From contig CAJNDS010002798.1 in assembly GCA_905221605.1 (NCBI GenBank), forward strand, positions 133,437 through 197,436: a stretch of 64,000 bases of DNA, given 5' to 3'. This document shows positions 35,342 through 45,667 of this stretch, piece by piece. The notes beneath the pieces are model-generated. The model did not search any database. It saw nothing but the letters and a program-made list of their open reading frames with translations, and was not told the DNA's origin. The position numbers were made by a program, and so were the translations under genes. This stretch comes from Symbiodinium natans (Eukaryota > Sar > Dinophyceae > Suessiales > Symbiodiniaceae). Numbering within the stretch: position 1 is the stretch's first letter; every line of letters begins with the position of its first letter.

Positions 35342-36239
35342 CTGGTTCATGGTTGGGAAGGGATTCAAAATGTAAAAAAAATCTCGATTCCTCGGGTTCC
35401 CTGAACTTGCACTCTCTGGCCTCAATGCCCTCAAACCCTAAACCCTAAACCCAAAACCCATAAACCCTAAACCCTAAACCCATAAAACCCCTAAAACCTA
35501 AAACCGTGAAAACCAGACCAGGGCTTCCCTTGTCAACCGGGCACCTGCGCTTCCTCCTCCTCCTCGCGGCTGAGGCCCAAGTCTAACAAGTCCGGCTGCT
35601 TTCCGGCCACGAACACTTCCTGGAAAGCAGGGAGGAGCTCTGGGAGATGAACTCCGGGTCAGAGGAACTCCGGGTCGGAGGAACTCTGGGTCGGAGGAAC
35701 TCTGGGTCCGAGGAACTCTGGGTCACGGGCCTCCTAGAGACACGCGAGCATGGTAAGATCTGATTCGAAACCCCAAAAGCAAACTCGTAACATACTTCGG
35801 AGCCGAGTGCACAAAAAAAACTGCTGTCGGTGACGCATCAGAATACAGCCCATCATACTTCTGGCGCAGAGCTACACCAGACTTGCCTTTATCAGAAGCT
35901 AAACAAACTACCCTTTTTGACCTCTCACGCGGACGAGGTGCAGGAGAGAACTTATGAGTGTTATTGGGTTTCAGCAAAACCCCTGTTTGCTTCCAAGATC
36001 CTAAAATCTTCTTCAGCATCTTGCTGAATTCATCCTTCTATAAATGATCCTTAACACTTAACGTCATCCGAGAAAATCTTCCCCTAGATTTTCCGGCTGC
36101 ACCATGTTTCTGTCATCATCCTCAGTCCTCAAGATCATCCTAAGATCCTCTTCCAGCAGGCAATTGGAGGGCAAAAGGGTGCCTGCCAGCTCAAAAAGGC
36201 AGGCTGGCTCTTGAGCCTCGCGGGGTCCGCGGGAGGTCC

Positions 36240-36345
36240 CACAGAGGCGCGAAGGAGCGCGGCAACAAAAAGAGGCTTGGAGCGGGAAGCCAAGAAGATG
36301 CCTGGAAAGGCCCCAGAAGCCTGGGAGAAGCCCGAAGATCCTAAA
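36240..36345 (+). CDS. Plus-strand Lys/Glu-rich open frame, doubtful
   Basis: Plus strand reads KRGLEREAKKMPGKAPEAWE and runs into the CCCTAAA array at 36.34 kb. The minus strand is open as well. Because every other supported exon is on the minus strand, this is recorded only as a possible exception. Confidence 0.15.
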
Positions 36346-36797
36346 CCCTAAGCCCTAAACCCTACACCCTACACCCTAAACCCTAAACCCTAAACCGTTA
36401 GGAAAATGCAGTGGACAGGAGAGAAAAAGTCTGGGAGGGACGATGCCGGAGGATGATGTCGGCACCAAAAACTGTTGCTGGCGACCCGAGAATCTGGCCG
36501 AGGGTGGTCGCAACCCTTCTCGGGGCTCGGGGAAGATTGCTTTCGTTTTGCAAAGCCACGCATAGGGCCGCCGAGGGAAGACAAACCCTAAACCCTGAAG
36601 ACTCTAAACATTTACCCTCACCTCCTGGTTTTCGGCTCTTTTGCTGCCAGTGTTGGGGCTGGTAGTCACTCGGCCAAGCGTTCGGGGTCGTTCGCTCGAC
36701 GGATGCGGGTTACTGTATGTACCTTCATGAAGTGTTCTCAATACACTTACCACAAACAAGAATCTGCCTAGAAGTACCCATGCACAAGGACGTTTCC

Positions 36798-36891
36798 GAA
36801 ATTAGGGGTACCTTTTGGGGGCCCTTTTTCCCAGAGAATCCTACTATTTGCGAGAACTACACTAGGGGTCCCTTATTTCCCAGACACAAAA
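36798..36891. mobile_element. Inverted-repeat element, family B
   Basis: TTTCCGAAATTAGGGGTACC on the left, AGGGGTCCCTTATTTCCC on the right, with GAATCCTACTATTTG in the centre, matching the 24.09 kb copy in order. It sits just downstream of the last SLC4 exon found. Confidence 0.7.
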
Positions 36892-37019
36892 GTTGACGCA
36901 AGAGTGGATGTCCAAGCTTCGCCGGAGGTTAGCGGGTTAGGGTTTGGGATTTGGGGGGTTGCCCGAACCCCTCCCGTCCCCCTGAAACCCTAGACCCTAA
37001 ACCTCACTAAACCCTAAAC

Positions 37020-37680
37020 TTCTAAACCCGAAAACACTATAGCCTAACCCTAAACCCTAAACCCTAAACCCTAAACCCTAAACCCTAAACCCTAAACCCT
37101 AAACCCCTCCACCTCGTCTTCCCCGACGGGCTCTTGGTCCAGGAGCTGAAGTTCCGCTTCGGAGAAGATGCTGCCCAGCGCCTCTCGAAAGTGGCCGGTG
37201 GTTTAGGGTTTAGGGTTTAGGGTTTAGGGTTTAGGGTTTAGGGTTTAGGGTTTAGGGTTTAGGGCTTAAGGCTTAGGGCTTAGGGCTTAGGGTTTAGGGT
37301 TTAGGGTCTAAGGCTTAGGGCTGTAGGGTCTTGAGATGGTTGATGAGAAGAGTTTGGATGCTGGGGTGCGCCAACGACCTCGCGGTTGAAAAGTGTACTT
37401 CGGCTTACAAGATCGAGGTCCCTTTCAGGGTGTAGGGTTTAGGGTTTAGGGTTTAGGGTTTAGGGTTTAGGGTTTAGGGTTTAGGGTAGTTTAGGGTTTA
37501 GGGTTTAGGGTTTAGGGTTTAGGGTTTAGGGTTTAGGGTTTAGGGTTTAGGGTTTAGGGTTTAGGGTTTAGGGTTTAAAGGGAAACCCTCAACCCTAAAC
37601 CAGTAACCCTAAACCCTAAACCCTAAACCCTAAACCCTGGCCCTAAACCCCAAACCCTAAACCCTAAACCCTAAACCCTC
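37020..37680. repeat. Arrays around the last SLC4 exon
   Basis: CCCTAAA at 37040-37104 forms the donor of exon 37105-37181. TTTAGGG at 37202-37316 and 37434-37577 follows on its acceptor side. CCCTAAA at 37580-37679 runs up to the GTGAGG donor of exon 37683-37752. The intron therefore has inverted telomere-like arms. Confidence 0.95.
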
Positions 37681-40600
37681 ACCTTGCGGATGACCGCCAA
37701 GGTCGCAATAAAGAGGGGGAAGACCACCGCCACCTCCTCGCGGCATGGTGTTCTAGCATCGTTGTGCGGTTTAAGGTTTAGGGTTTAGGGGTTAGGGTTG
37801 AGGGTTTCGGGTTTAGGGTTTCGGGTTAGGGTTTAGGGTTTAGGGTTTTTTTACAACCCCAATGACCTCTTTTAGATGTCTAGCGCTTGCTTGGGGGTTT
37901 AGGGTTTAGGGTTTAGGGTTTAGGGTTTAGGGTTTAGGGTTTAGGGTTTAGGGTTTAGGGTTTAGGGTTTAGGGTAAGTTTAGGGTTTAGGGTTTAGGGT
38001 TTAGGGTTTAGGGTTTAGGTTTTAGGGCCACTGGACTTGGGCTGTACAGACGCGTGAGTCTCTCCTTCTGGGTCCCAACCCTGACATGGCACTTTAGGGT
38101 TTAGGGTTTAGGGTTTAGGGTTCAGGGTTTAGGGTTTAGGGTTTAGGGTTTAGGGTTTAGGGTTTAGGGTTTAGGGTTTAGGGTTTAGGGTTTAGGGTTT
38201 AGGGTTTAGGGTTTAGGGTTTACTTGGAGGTTCATGGTACTTATTCACCAGTTGTAACTGTACTTATAACTGTACTTATAACCCACTTAGGGCACTTAAG
38301 GGGCTTATAAGTGGGTTATAAGTACAGTTATACTTGGTCAAGATTTACCATGAACCTCCAAGTAAGACTCTCGGAACACCAGGCAAGAGACATGAAGGAG
38401 GGACGGACTCGCCTTGAAGTAGGTGGTTGTCAACATTAAGAACCCTTTTTGGATCCCCATTATCATACGGCACCTAGTATTTAGGTTACCCAAAAGGGAT
38501 CTGTTTTTGACAACCACCCAAGTCTACAAGTTACTGACCCTGACGAAACCCCGGCTCCGAGATGGTCTTGAGGGCATACAGGATGCCCAGGCAGATCACC
38601 TCGATCGAGCTTAGGGTGTTGAGAGTGCTCCGGGGGCGTACAGGGGTGCAAAAGAGAGATGCAATTCAGAAACTGCGAGAGTTCTTGTCAGATCCATGGC
38701 CTGGAAGAGTGTGTAGAGATGCACACGCGTCGTTGGAAGCTCATGGAGGAAGTGGAACCGTGGCGGGTACTTGGAAGTGTCCCAGACCAGCCACAGGCAC
38801 ATGCGGTCAAACATGTTATTTCCGGTCAGCGAGCTGATGCCCATGTAGAAGAACACGCCCTGCAGCACTGCCTTGGGCAGAAGTGTGAGCACCGGCGCCA
38901 TGAACAGCGCGAATCCGAGGAGCCCATGAATGATGAAGTTTGTCGCGCGCTGCTCCACCACCTTTGTCGGAACCTTGCGATCTCCGACTGAAAGGTGCCT
39001 CTCTTCATAGGTGGTCCTATACTGAACTTGGGACCCTACCAACAATTATTTTAGCCGTTTCTTAAGGATTATATATAGTAGCCAAAAATTAAAAAAATAT
39101 TTCCAAGTACCCCTAAGAGTCAGGGAGATCAGGTGTGTGATGCTGGGCACAGTCGATGCAACTGACATCGGCAAGCCGAGGATACCACAGGCCGGCATCA
39201 GCAGAAGGCCGCGGACAAAAATGTCCAAGTGGTAACCGGGGGGCTTTTTGAGATTGTTGGACGGCCGGTTCAGAATGAGTGTCGTGAGGTTCTCGTCAAG
39301 GTATCCCAGAACTGTGAAGCCCAGGGCCGGAAAAATCGCATATGCCTTCGGATCTTTGATAGAAACGTCAGGCCAGCTAAGACTGGACCTCAACCTGAAA
39401 AGAGACCTTCGAGCCCTTGAAGCAATGCAGCCACCCACACACAACTCCCTCACCCTGAAACTCCGAGTCGCCACGCCCCAGGCGGGAAATGGGCGGTCGA
39501 TGCCAGCAGGATTTACGATCCAGCTTCGCTTGCCTCCTCCCTCCACTGTCAGAGATGGGGCGAAGTCGTCATCCATGGGCAGCATGCGGATATCCAGGTT
39601 TGCGTAGATGGCCGCCAGTAAGGATGCGGAGACCAAGGCAATAGTCACTGCAGAGTTGGCCAAGAAGTTCCGGATGGGACGGTTCAGCCAGTGCGTGCGC
39701 CGAAAGTGGGAGAGATAGGTCGCCAGGCCTCACTTTGCCACATGGGGGCCCCCTATGGGGTCCGCCCTAATATGCCCCGTTGAAGAAACCTGGCTCCGCA
39801 AACAACCAGACCATTTTTTCGCAGAGGCCCCGGCGCTAAAGCCGTGCTGTTGGTCTAGGTGGCACTAAAAGGCGTATTCTGAGCAACGGAAGTCTGGGAG
39901 ACAGCTTGTCCTGGTCCTGACGAGGTGTCCTCTTCACGAAGAAGCACGGTTGCAATATGCGTTGCAATATATAAGGGCACCCTAATACACCGCAAGCATT
40001 GTTATTGTGCTTCCTAAAAACAGGAACCCTTAAAGACGTCCCCGTATGTCCCCGTTTTGGGAAAGCCCCCTGTCCCTTCTGCTTTGGATCCCTCACTTCC
40101 AGGTATTTTGGGTAGCTGTTTAGGGTTAAGTTTAAGGTTGGCCTTCGGTAATGCTTCGCGTCCCTCGCAAGAATGCTGAGAGAACACGCAACAAGTCGGC
40201 GTCGTCCCAAAGCCAAGGGGTCACTGCAGGTTCAGGACATTGTTTAGGATTCTACAATCTCTCTTAACCAATAGCCACGAAGTCTCACTAACCTAGAACC
40301 CCCACCCCGCACATCTCGCCCTCGTAGACGAAAAACGGCCAAAGAAGATTCAGAAATGCCTACACAACGATGATGCGTTCGGTGTCTTTGAAGAGGGGCT
40401 TGGGGGGGTGGGAGATGGGGAGGGAACTGGGGATGTTCCCCCTTCCACTAACAGTCCTTAATAGGGATTATAACAAGGGGTACTATAATCACTATGAAGG
40501 ACTCCGATGAAGGACCGTTTAAACCCTAAACCCTAAACCCTAAATCCCGAGAAGAAACGCACTTGCCATGCCGGGTGGCCGAAGGTGTACATGAAAAGCA

Positions 40601-43600
40601 AACTCTCGAACATCGCAGCGCCCAGGCTTACCCTTTCCTCTGAGCCGCAAAAGGATTTAAGGTTTAGGGTTTAGGGTCTAGGGTTTAGGGTTTAGGGTTT
40701 AAAGGTGCAAGGTGGAATATCGGATGAAACATGTCTGAAACGAGCTGCCACGCTGTCGCCTACATCTCTGATCCACCCTTTCCCCAGACCCCTGGGTGGA
40801 TCCAAAACATGGCAACCCCCCCACATAGTACCCTATACTACTCTTGGGTCATTCTTCGGAACCCTTAAGGGGGATCTATTTTTTGGATCCCAACCCCATG
40901 CGTTCCCACGCCGTCCTCTACGAAGTTGAGGATGATCGGCTTGGCCCCATCAACGATGAAGACAAAACTGACGAGGCCAACGAAGATGTCCTCCAAAAAG
41001 AAGCGAATGGGTTTTACGATATGACAATGGGGTCCTTCTTATAAGGGGCTCCTACTATTTGGGGGTCTATACTGGGCTCCCTATTTTTAACCCCCAGATG
41101 CACACCTCCCCAAGGTCAGCTGAAATAACCCCCCCTCCCCCCCTGACGCCCAAACCCGCAGAGCCTCCGTGAACATGGTGATGTGCTTCATCAGGGCGCA
41201 AAGGTCGAAGATGGCCACGAGGATGGTAAACAAACCGCACCACATGCAAACCCAGAAGTAGTAGGGCAAGAACTCGAGATCCACCTCAGGGCCCAAAAGG
41301 TTTACGAGAAATTCGGCTCCAGACCCCCTTCCGCTCCTACACCTGCAACGGAGCAACTTCAGGAAGGGGATTGGTGGTTCACCCTAAGAAGAGACCGCAG
41401 CTTTTTGAGAACTGAAAGCATTGGGCAGGGTTCATGGGGGGGTAGGTACCAAGGGAACCTTAGCAAAGCTTAGGGAACCTTTGGGAGTAGTGGCGAGTAT
41501 GAGGGAACCTTGGGCTACATACACCCCCTTGAACCCCCCTCCCGCAAGAACTTAGCAGAGTTGCGGCTAGGGAGAGGTCGTAGCAAACCAGGGTGTAGGC
41601 CAGGAAAGGCCCCGTCGGGCCCACAAGCGCCAAAGGCTGGCCCGCAAACCTTTGCAGCAAAGAGAACGCCACCCTTCTTTTTGATTCCCCTCCTCTGTAT
41701 GAAGGTTGAGATCTCCTATGTGGGGGGCTTCTGGATGGCAAGAATTTTCTCTCTTTATTTGAAGGACAACTTTGCGGCGCCCACTTGCTTACTAGCTCAT
41801 CGGCCAGCCGTTGCTACCGAAGTCCTGCCCAAGGTAGAAAGTGGTACCTGCAGGACCCATCAGGGCATGGATGAAGCTAGTGATAAGATTCAATATATCT
41901 ATAAACATGTATATATGTGTATATATATATATATTATATACATACGTATGCATATACATGTACTCCTAGTGACATACATACAATACACATGCAGATATGT
42001 TCTTCTTTTTCTCGAACCTGCATAAGAAAACGTACACAGAACCAATTCAGAGCGATGAGGCATCGAAGGTTTGCGACCGAGCGGCATTGCACATATCACG
42101 CCACTGATCGCAGTCGACAGAATCATCTCTGCCACCTTTAGGGTTTAGGGTTTAGGGTTTAGGGTTTAGGGTTGAGGGTTGAGGGTTGAGGGTTTTGAGG
42201 GTTGAGGGTTTAAGGTCTAGGACTGAAGAGCCAAACACACAATGCCAACAACAGGCCAGAGGCACCCCGAACTGGCCACCCGTACCGTCGCGAAACTGGC
42301 TTCCAAACCTTGGACTCTCATATGCCAACGTGGATTGCAACTCAGACGTGCAACTCAGACGTGACCCATCTGCTTCTGAATGAGCTCAAGAGTCCCAGAG
42401 AGGCACAGGAAGGTTTTAAACAGGCGCTCAAGTGATGCGAAGCAGGCAAAGAAGGCAACTTCACAACGAAATCGGCAGAGGTACCACACGCTACTTCCTT
42501 GCCCAGGTGGCGTGATGGCTGGAGCGAGGGCTGCTGCAAAAAGATACACAATCGTCGTCACGGACTTGTTGGCGTTCCTGGATCACTCAATGAGGGCACG
42601 ACACCAGGTTGCAAGTAAATCGCTGCTTTGCTGTCAAGCCCCAGCCTGAACACGAAGGCATGTGGCCTTAACACATCCACCCTGAACCCTCAAGCCTCAA
42701 GCCTCAACCCTAAACCCTAAAACCCCAAAACCCTAAAACCACAATCCTAAAACCTAAAGCCTCAACGTTAAAGCTTAAACCCAAACCCTAAACCCTGAAC
42801 CCTAAAACCCTCAACCCCCAACAAGTCCCAGCAATAGATCGTCCAAGTCACTCCATCCTGAAGGCATCGGTCCAGTCGCTGACGTAGAAGGGCAAACGCC
42901 GGCGCAAGTCCTGAACCAAACCTTGGCTTGGGGCGTGGGGAAGGTTGGGGGGTTGGTTTGGGTGTTTAAAGGTTGTTAGGGGCTTTCAAAGGCTTTTCTA
43001 GGGTTTGGCGGGTTTTTGTTAAGGGTTCGTTAGGGGTTTGAAGGGGTTTACATCCAGGACAGAAAACTTTGGTTGGGTTGCGCACCCCCGATATGGGTAC
43101 CCCCCCAGTGAGCGTCCCTAACCTGCCTATACCCCCATGAAGAGGACCCCAAAACAGACCGGATGCTAGAGAAGCCCCTCTGTCACCATGTCAGAGCCTC
43201 GGAGCCTTTTCGTGAGACTGGACCAGTATACTGGCTTCCGGTGGTATCTTTGCCGGTTCGGGGTTGAGGGTTTTAGCTTTGTGGTCCCTGTGCCAGGAAT
43301 GAGTTGCTAAGACTGCGAGCAGTCAGCACGAAAGTTTCAGCAAAAAGGACATGAGGCAAAGGTCTCATGGCAAGGTTACTGGTGCTGCCGTGCTGTGGAA
43401 CATGCCGGCTGATGCACTATGTGACTGCATCATGTTGCAGAAGCACCTGGTGCAGCGCAATGGTTAGAGCTTGGGCCTGGTTTCTTGGGTGGCGGGTGTG
43501 AAAAGAGTATGACGTGGAAGTGGAGGCGCTGTCATGAGAGGCACGAACAGGCCCTGCACTTCCTGCTAGATGGGCTTGGGCAGGACTATAGGGAAGAAAC

Positions 43601-44940
43601 GGTTGTTCCAGGCCAGCAAGCGTAAACTGGCCGGCAATCGTACTCCCTCGCCATGTTTACCAAGAGCATCTGACAGCAGATGCAACCCAAGAATCCACCT
43701 CCAATCCGGCCGGTGAACTCCAAGGGCTCGAAGTCCTGCACACCAAGCGATTCAAAGGGTGTCGAATCAACTGCGGGATTCTGACACTAAACCCTCGCAG
43801 AAGTCCTTCTTTAAAGAAATGTTGATGTAGCCTTCCGACTGGTCTCGCAGAACTGCCACCGCCTCCGTCATGCTCACGAAGCGGCTGCGAGGCCTTTGAC
43901 TCTATGAAGCCTTCACACTTCCCAGAGCCGATAATCTCAGCACACTCGCGAGATGCGCAACGCACTTCATGACGTCATGCTCGCTTCGGACCATGGCAGA
44001 AAGCTGAGTACTGTCGGCAGATTTAGGGTTTAGGGTTTAGGGTTCAGGGTTTAGGGTTTTTGATTTAGGGTTTAGGGTTTAGGGTTTAGGGTTTAGGGTT
44101 TAGGGTTTACAAGGGCATTGGGGCAAAAACCGACGCAAGTCACTGCCCCATTTCGTGGGAAAGAGGATGTCTGCCGGGTTTGCTTTTTCGATGCCAAGTC
44201 TCCTTCTCTTTGGAAGGTAAGAGACCGCGCGCTCGTAGAGCACTGCATTTTAGTAAGAACCGACATCAAATGCTATGGCCTAAACGTTCGTTTTACCCCA
44301 GGAATTATCTCGCAGCAAAGCCCATAAACACCGCTGCTATTTGCAGCAGTCGTGTTGTTGCAAAACAGGTCACACGGCTTTGCCGGGAGACTCTGCAAGC
44401 GGATACAGCCTACAGCCACAACTGCTCCACCTTCCGATGGCAACCTCTCAGCAAACATAATGAATGCCGAGGCTGCAAGATGGACCTATACGGACATTGA
44501 CCATCGTCTGGTCTAGCGTGCCTCACCAGACGATGGTCATCAGAGGGTTGTAAATCTTCACGAAAGCCTTCAGCGCCAATTCTCTACATTCCGGTCCTTT
44601 CTGTTTATGAGCCATCCTGCTTAGGGTACCGCCACGAAACACCCTCAGTCCCACAGACGCCGAAAAACTTCAACGACCACACAGCTGTAAACACCCCAAG
44701 ATTGGGATGTTCCCCCCTTATACTAACAGTCCTTAATCGTGAGTATAGTACCCCTATTTTCATCCCTATTAAGGACTGCCAGTATAGGGGCTACCAACCC
44801 AACCCCAAGACCTTGAAACCATGGACCCCAAACCCTCAACCAGCAGCATCCTAAACTCTAAACCCTAAACCCTAAACCCTAAACCCTAAACCCTAAACCA
44901 CGGCCTCGGTGGAGGCGGCCAAGGCCGGCCTGACATCCAT
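37105..44940 (-). CDS. SLC4/BOR-family anion (bicarbonate or borate) transporter
   Basis: Exons: 44899-44940 (candidate start MDVRPALAASTEAV), 43793-43862, 42858-42910 (RRRLPFYVSDWTDAF), 42495-42577 (VTTIVYLFAAALAPAI), from 42128 (MILSTAISGVICAM), from 41649 (FAGQPLALVGPTGPFLAY), 41165-41300 (LPYYFWVCMWCGLF), 40922-40990, 40580-40626, 39477-39728, 39111-39353 (LTTLILNRPSNNLKKPPGYH), 38701-38987 (LQGVFFYMGISSLTGNNMFD), 38556-38599, 37683-37752 and 37105-37181 (SIFSEAELQLLDQEP). These match the conserved SLC4 core almost in full and in order, with nearly all junction phases agreeing. The short N-terminus lacks the large band-3 cytoplasmic domain and so resembles BOR-type transporters. Donors include GA (42858), GC (41165, 40580, 39477, 38701, 38556) and GT; the donor of 37105 is GTTTAGGG. 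A final short exon after 37105 was not found. It probably exchanges or cotransports bicarbonate or borate at a membrane. Confidence 0.88.
37888..38221. repeat. TTTAGGG arrays in SLC4 intron
   Basis: Two arrays (37895-38022 and 38097-38221) separated by about 70 bp of unique DNA. The second abuts the family D inverted-repeat element. Confidence 0.95.
38222..38368. mobile_element. Inverted-repeat element, family D (ACTTGGAGGTTCATGG)
   Basis: Ends ACTTGGAGGTTCATGGTACTT and CCATGAACCTCCAAGTAA are complementary. Inside is a second palindrome, TGTACTTATAACCCACTTA...AAGTGGGTTATAAGTACAG. It starts directly at the end of a TTTAGGG array. Located in the SLC4 intron between exons 38556 and 37752. Confidence 0.8.
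40430..40520. mobile_element. Inverted-repeat element, family A, partial
   Basis: Left arm GGGATGTTCCCCCTTCCACTA and inner AGTCCTTAATAGGG...GAAGGACT are present, but the right terminal arm is replaced by GACCGTTT followed by CCCTAAA repeats. A truncated copy in the SLC4 intron between 40580 and 39728. Confidence 0.6.
44703..44795. mobile_element. Inverted-repeat element, family A
   Basis: Left arm TTGGGATGTTCCCCCCTTAT, inner AACAGTCCTTAATCG...CTATTAAGGACTGCC, and a right arm that has decayed to GGGGCTACCAACCC. Lies in the first SLC4 intron candidate. Confidence 0.65.
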
Positions 44941-44975
44941 AGGGCGGTGGGCTCAGGAGGGTCTCAAACTGGAAT

Positions 44976-45190
44976 TATAGGCTCTTCTTCATATTTCTAT
45001 AGGCTCTTCTTAATATTTCTATAGGCTCTTCTTAATATTTCTATAGGCTCTTCTTAATATTTCTACAGGCTCTTCTTAATATTTCTATAGGCTTTTCTTA
45101 ATATTTATATAGGTTCTTCTTAATATTTCTACGTGTGAATGAATTATAGGTTCGTGATATAATGTTTCTATAGGTTCTTCAGAATATTTC
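44976..45190. repeat. 22-bp tandem repeat (ATAGGCTCTTCTTAATATTTCT)
   Basis: About eight head-to-tail copies of a 22-bp unit containing GGCTCTTCTTAATATTTCT, decaying towards 45190. It lies just upstream of the candidate first SLC4 exon (ATG at 44938-44940), in the space between the LRR and SLC4 genes. Confidence 0.9.
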
Positions 45191-45667
45191 TACGCATGAA
45201 TGATACTAACATGTCGATGTATGATACTAACACTAGTGTTCTTCTTGCTATTCATACCAGTGAGAATAGATGAGTATGGTCCCTCTCCGCGTCAGCAAGA
45301 ACAGCAAAACCAGGCGCAGCCATCACGGCTCAATCCCTTTCTGCCAAGAAGCGAGATGTCATTGTTCCGCAGGATCACCTCACGGCTGAAATCGGGGTTC
45401 ATCTGAATCATGCTCCCTTTTTTTTTTGGGGGGGGAGGGAGGGTGACTTAAAGGCTAATCCTCGTACCAAGCAGGATTCCCCCTGACCCTCAACCCCAAA
45501 CCCTCCATCCCTAAAGTCTAAACCTACACCCTAAACCCTCAACCCTAAAACCCTGAACCCGAAAACCCTAAACTCTAAACCCTAAAACCCTGAAACCCTA
45601 AACTTTGGCCCTAAACCCTAAACCCTAGACCCTAAAACCCTAAACCCTAGACCCAAAAACCCCACAC

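Noticed and set aside
37325-37425. Open minus frame with LDLVSRSTLFNREVVG between the last two SLC4 exons
   Set aside because: Protein-like, but inserting it would break the phase-0 join VIRK|ALGSIF that matches SLC4 proteins. It may be an alternative exon or chance.
40310-40365. Minus frame FLNLLWPFFVYEGEMC in the SLC4 locus
   Set aside because: Hydrophobic and attractive, but exons 40580-40626 and 39477-39728 already join in phase to give the family sequence, so it lies in an intron in this model.
44905-44983. Plus-strand frame VEAAKAGLTSIGRWAQEGLK ending in TAG
   Set aside because: Competes with the minus-strand candidate start MDVRPALAASTEAV, which ends in a GTTTAGGG donor and fits the direction of all firm genes. 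The plus reading cannot be excluded.
45200-45406. 68-codon plus open frame with a hydrophobic start
   Set aside because: No splice or family support. The minus strand here reads a short LRR-like stretch (SREVILRNNDISLLG) which is also too weak to annotate.
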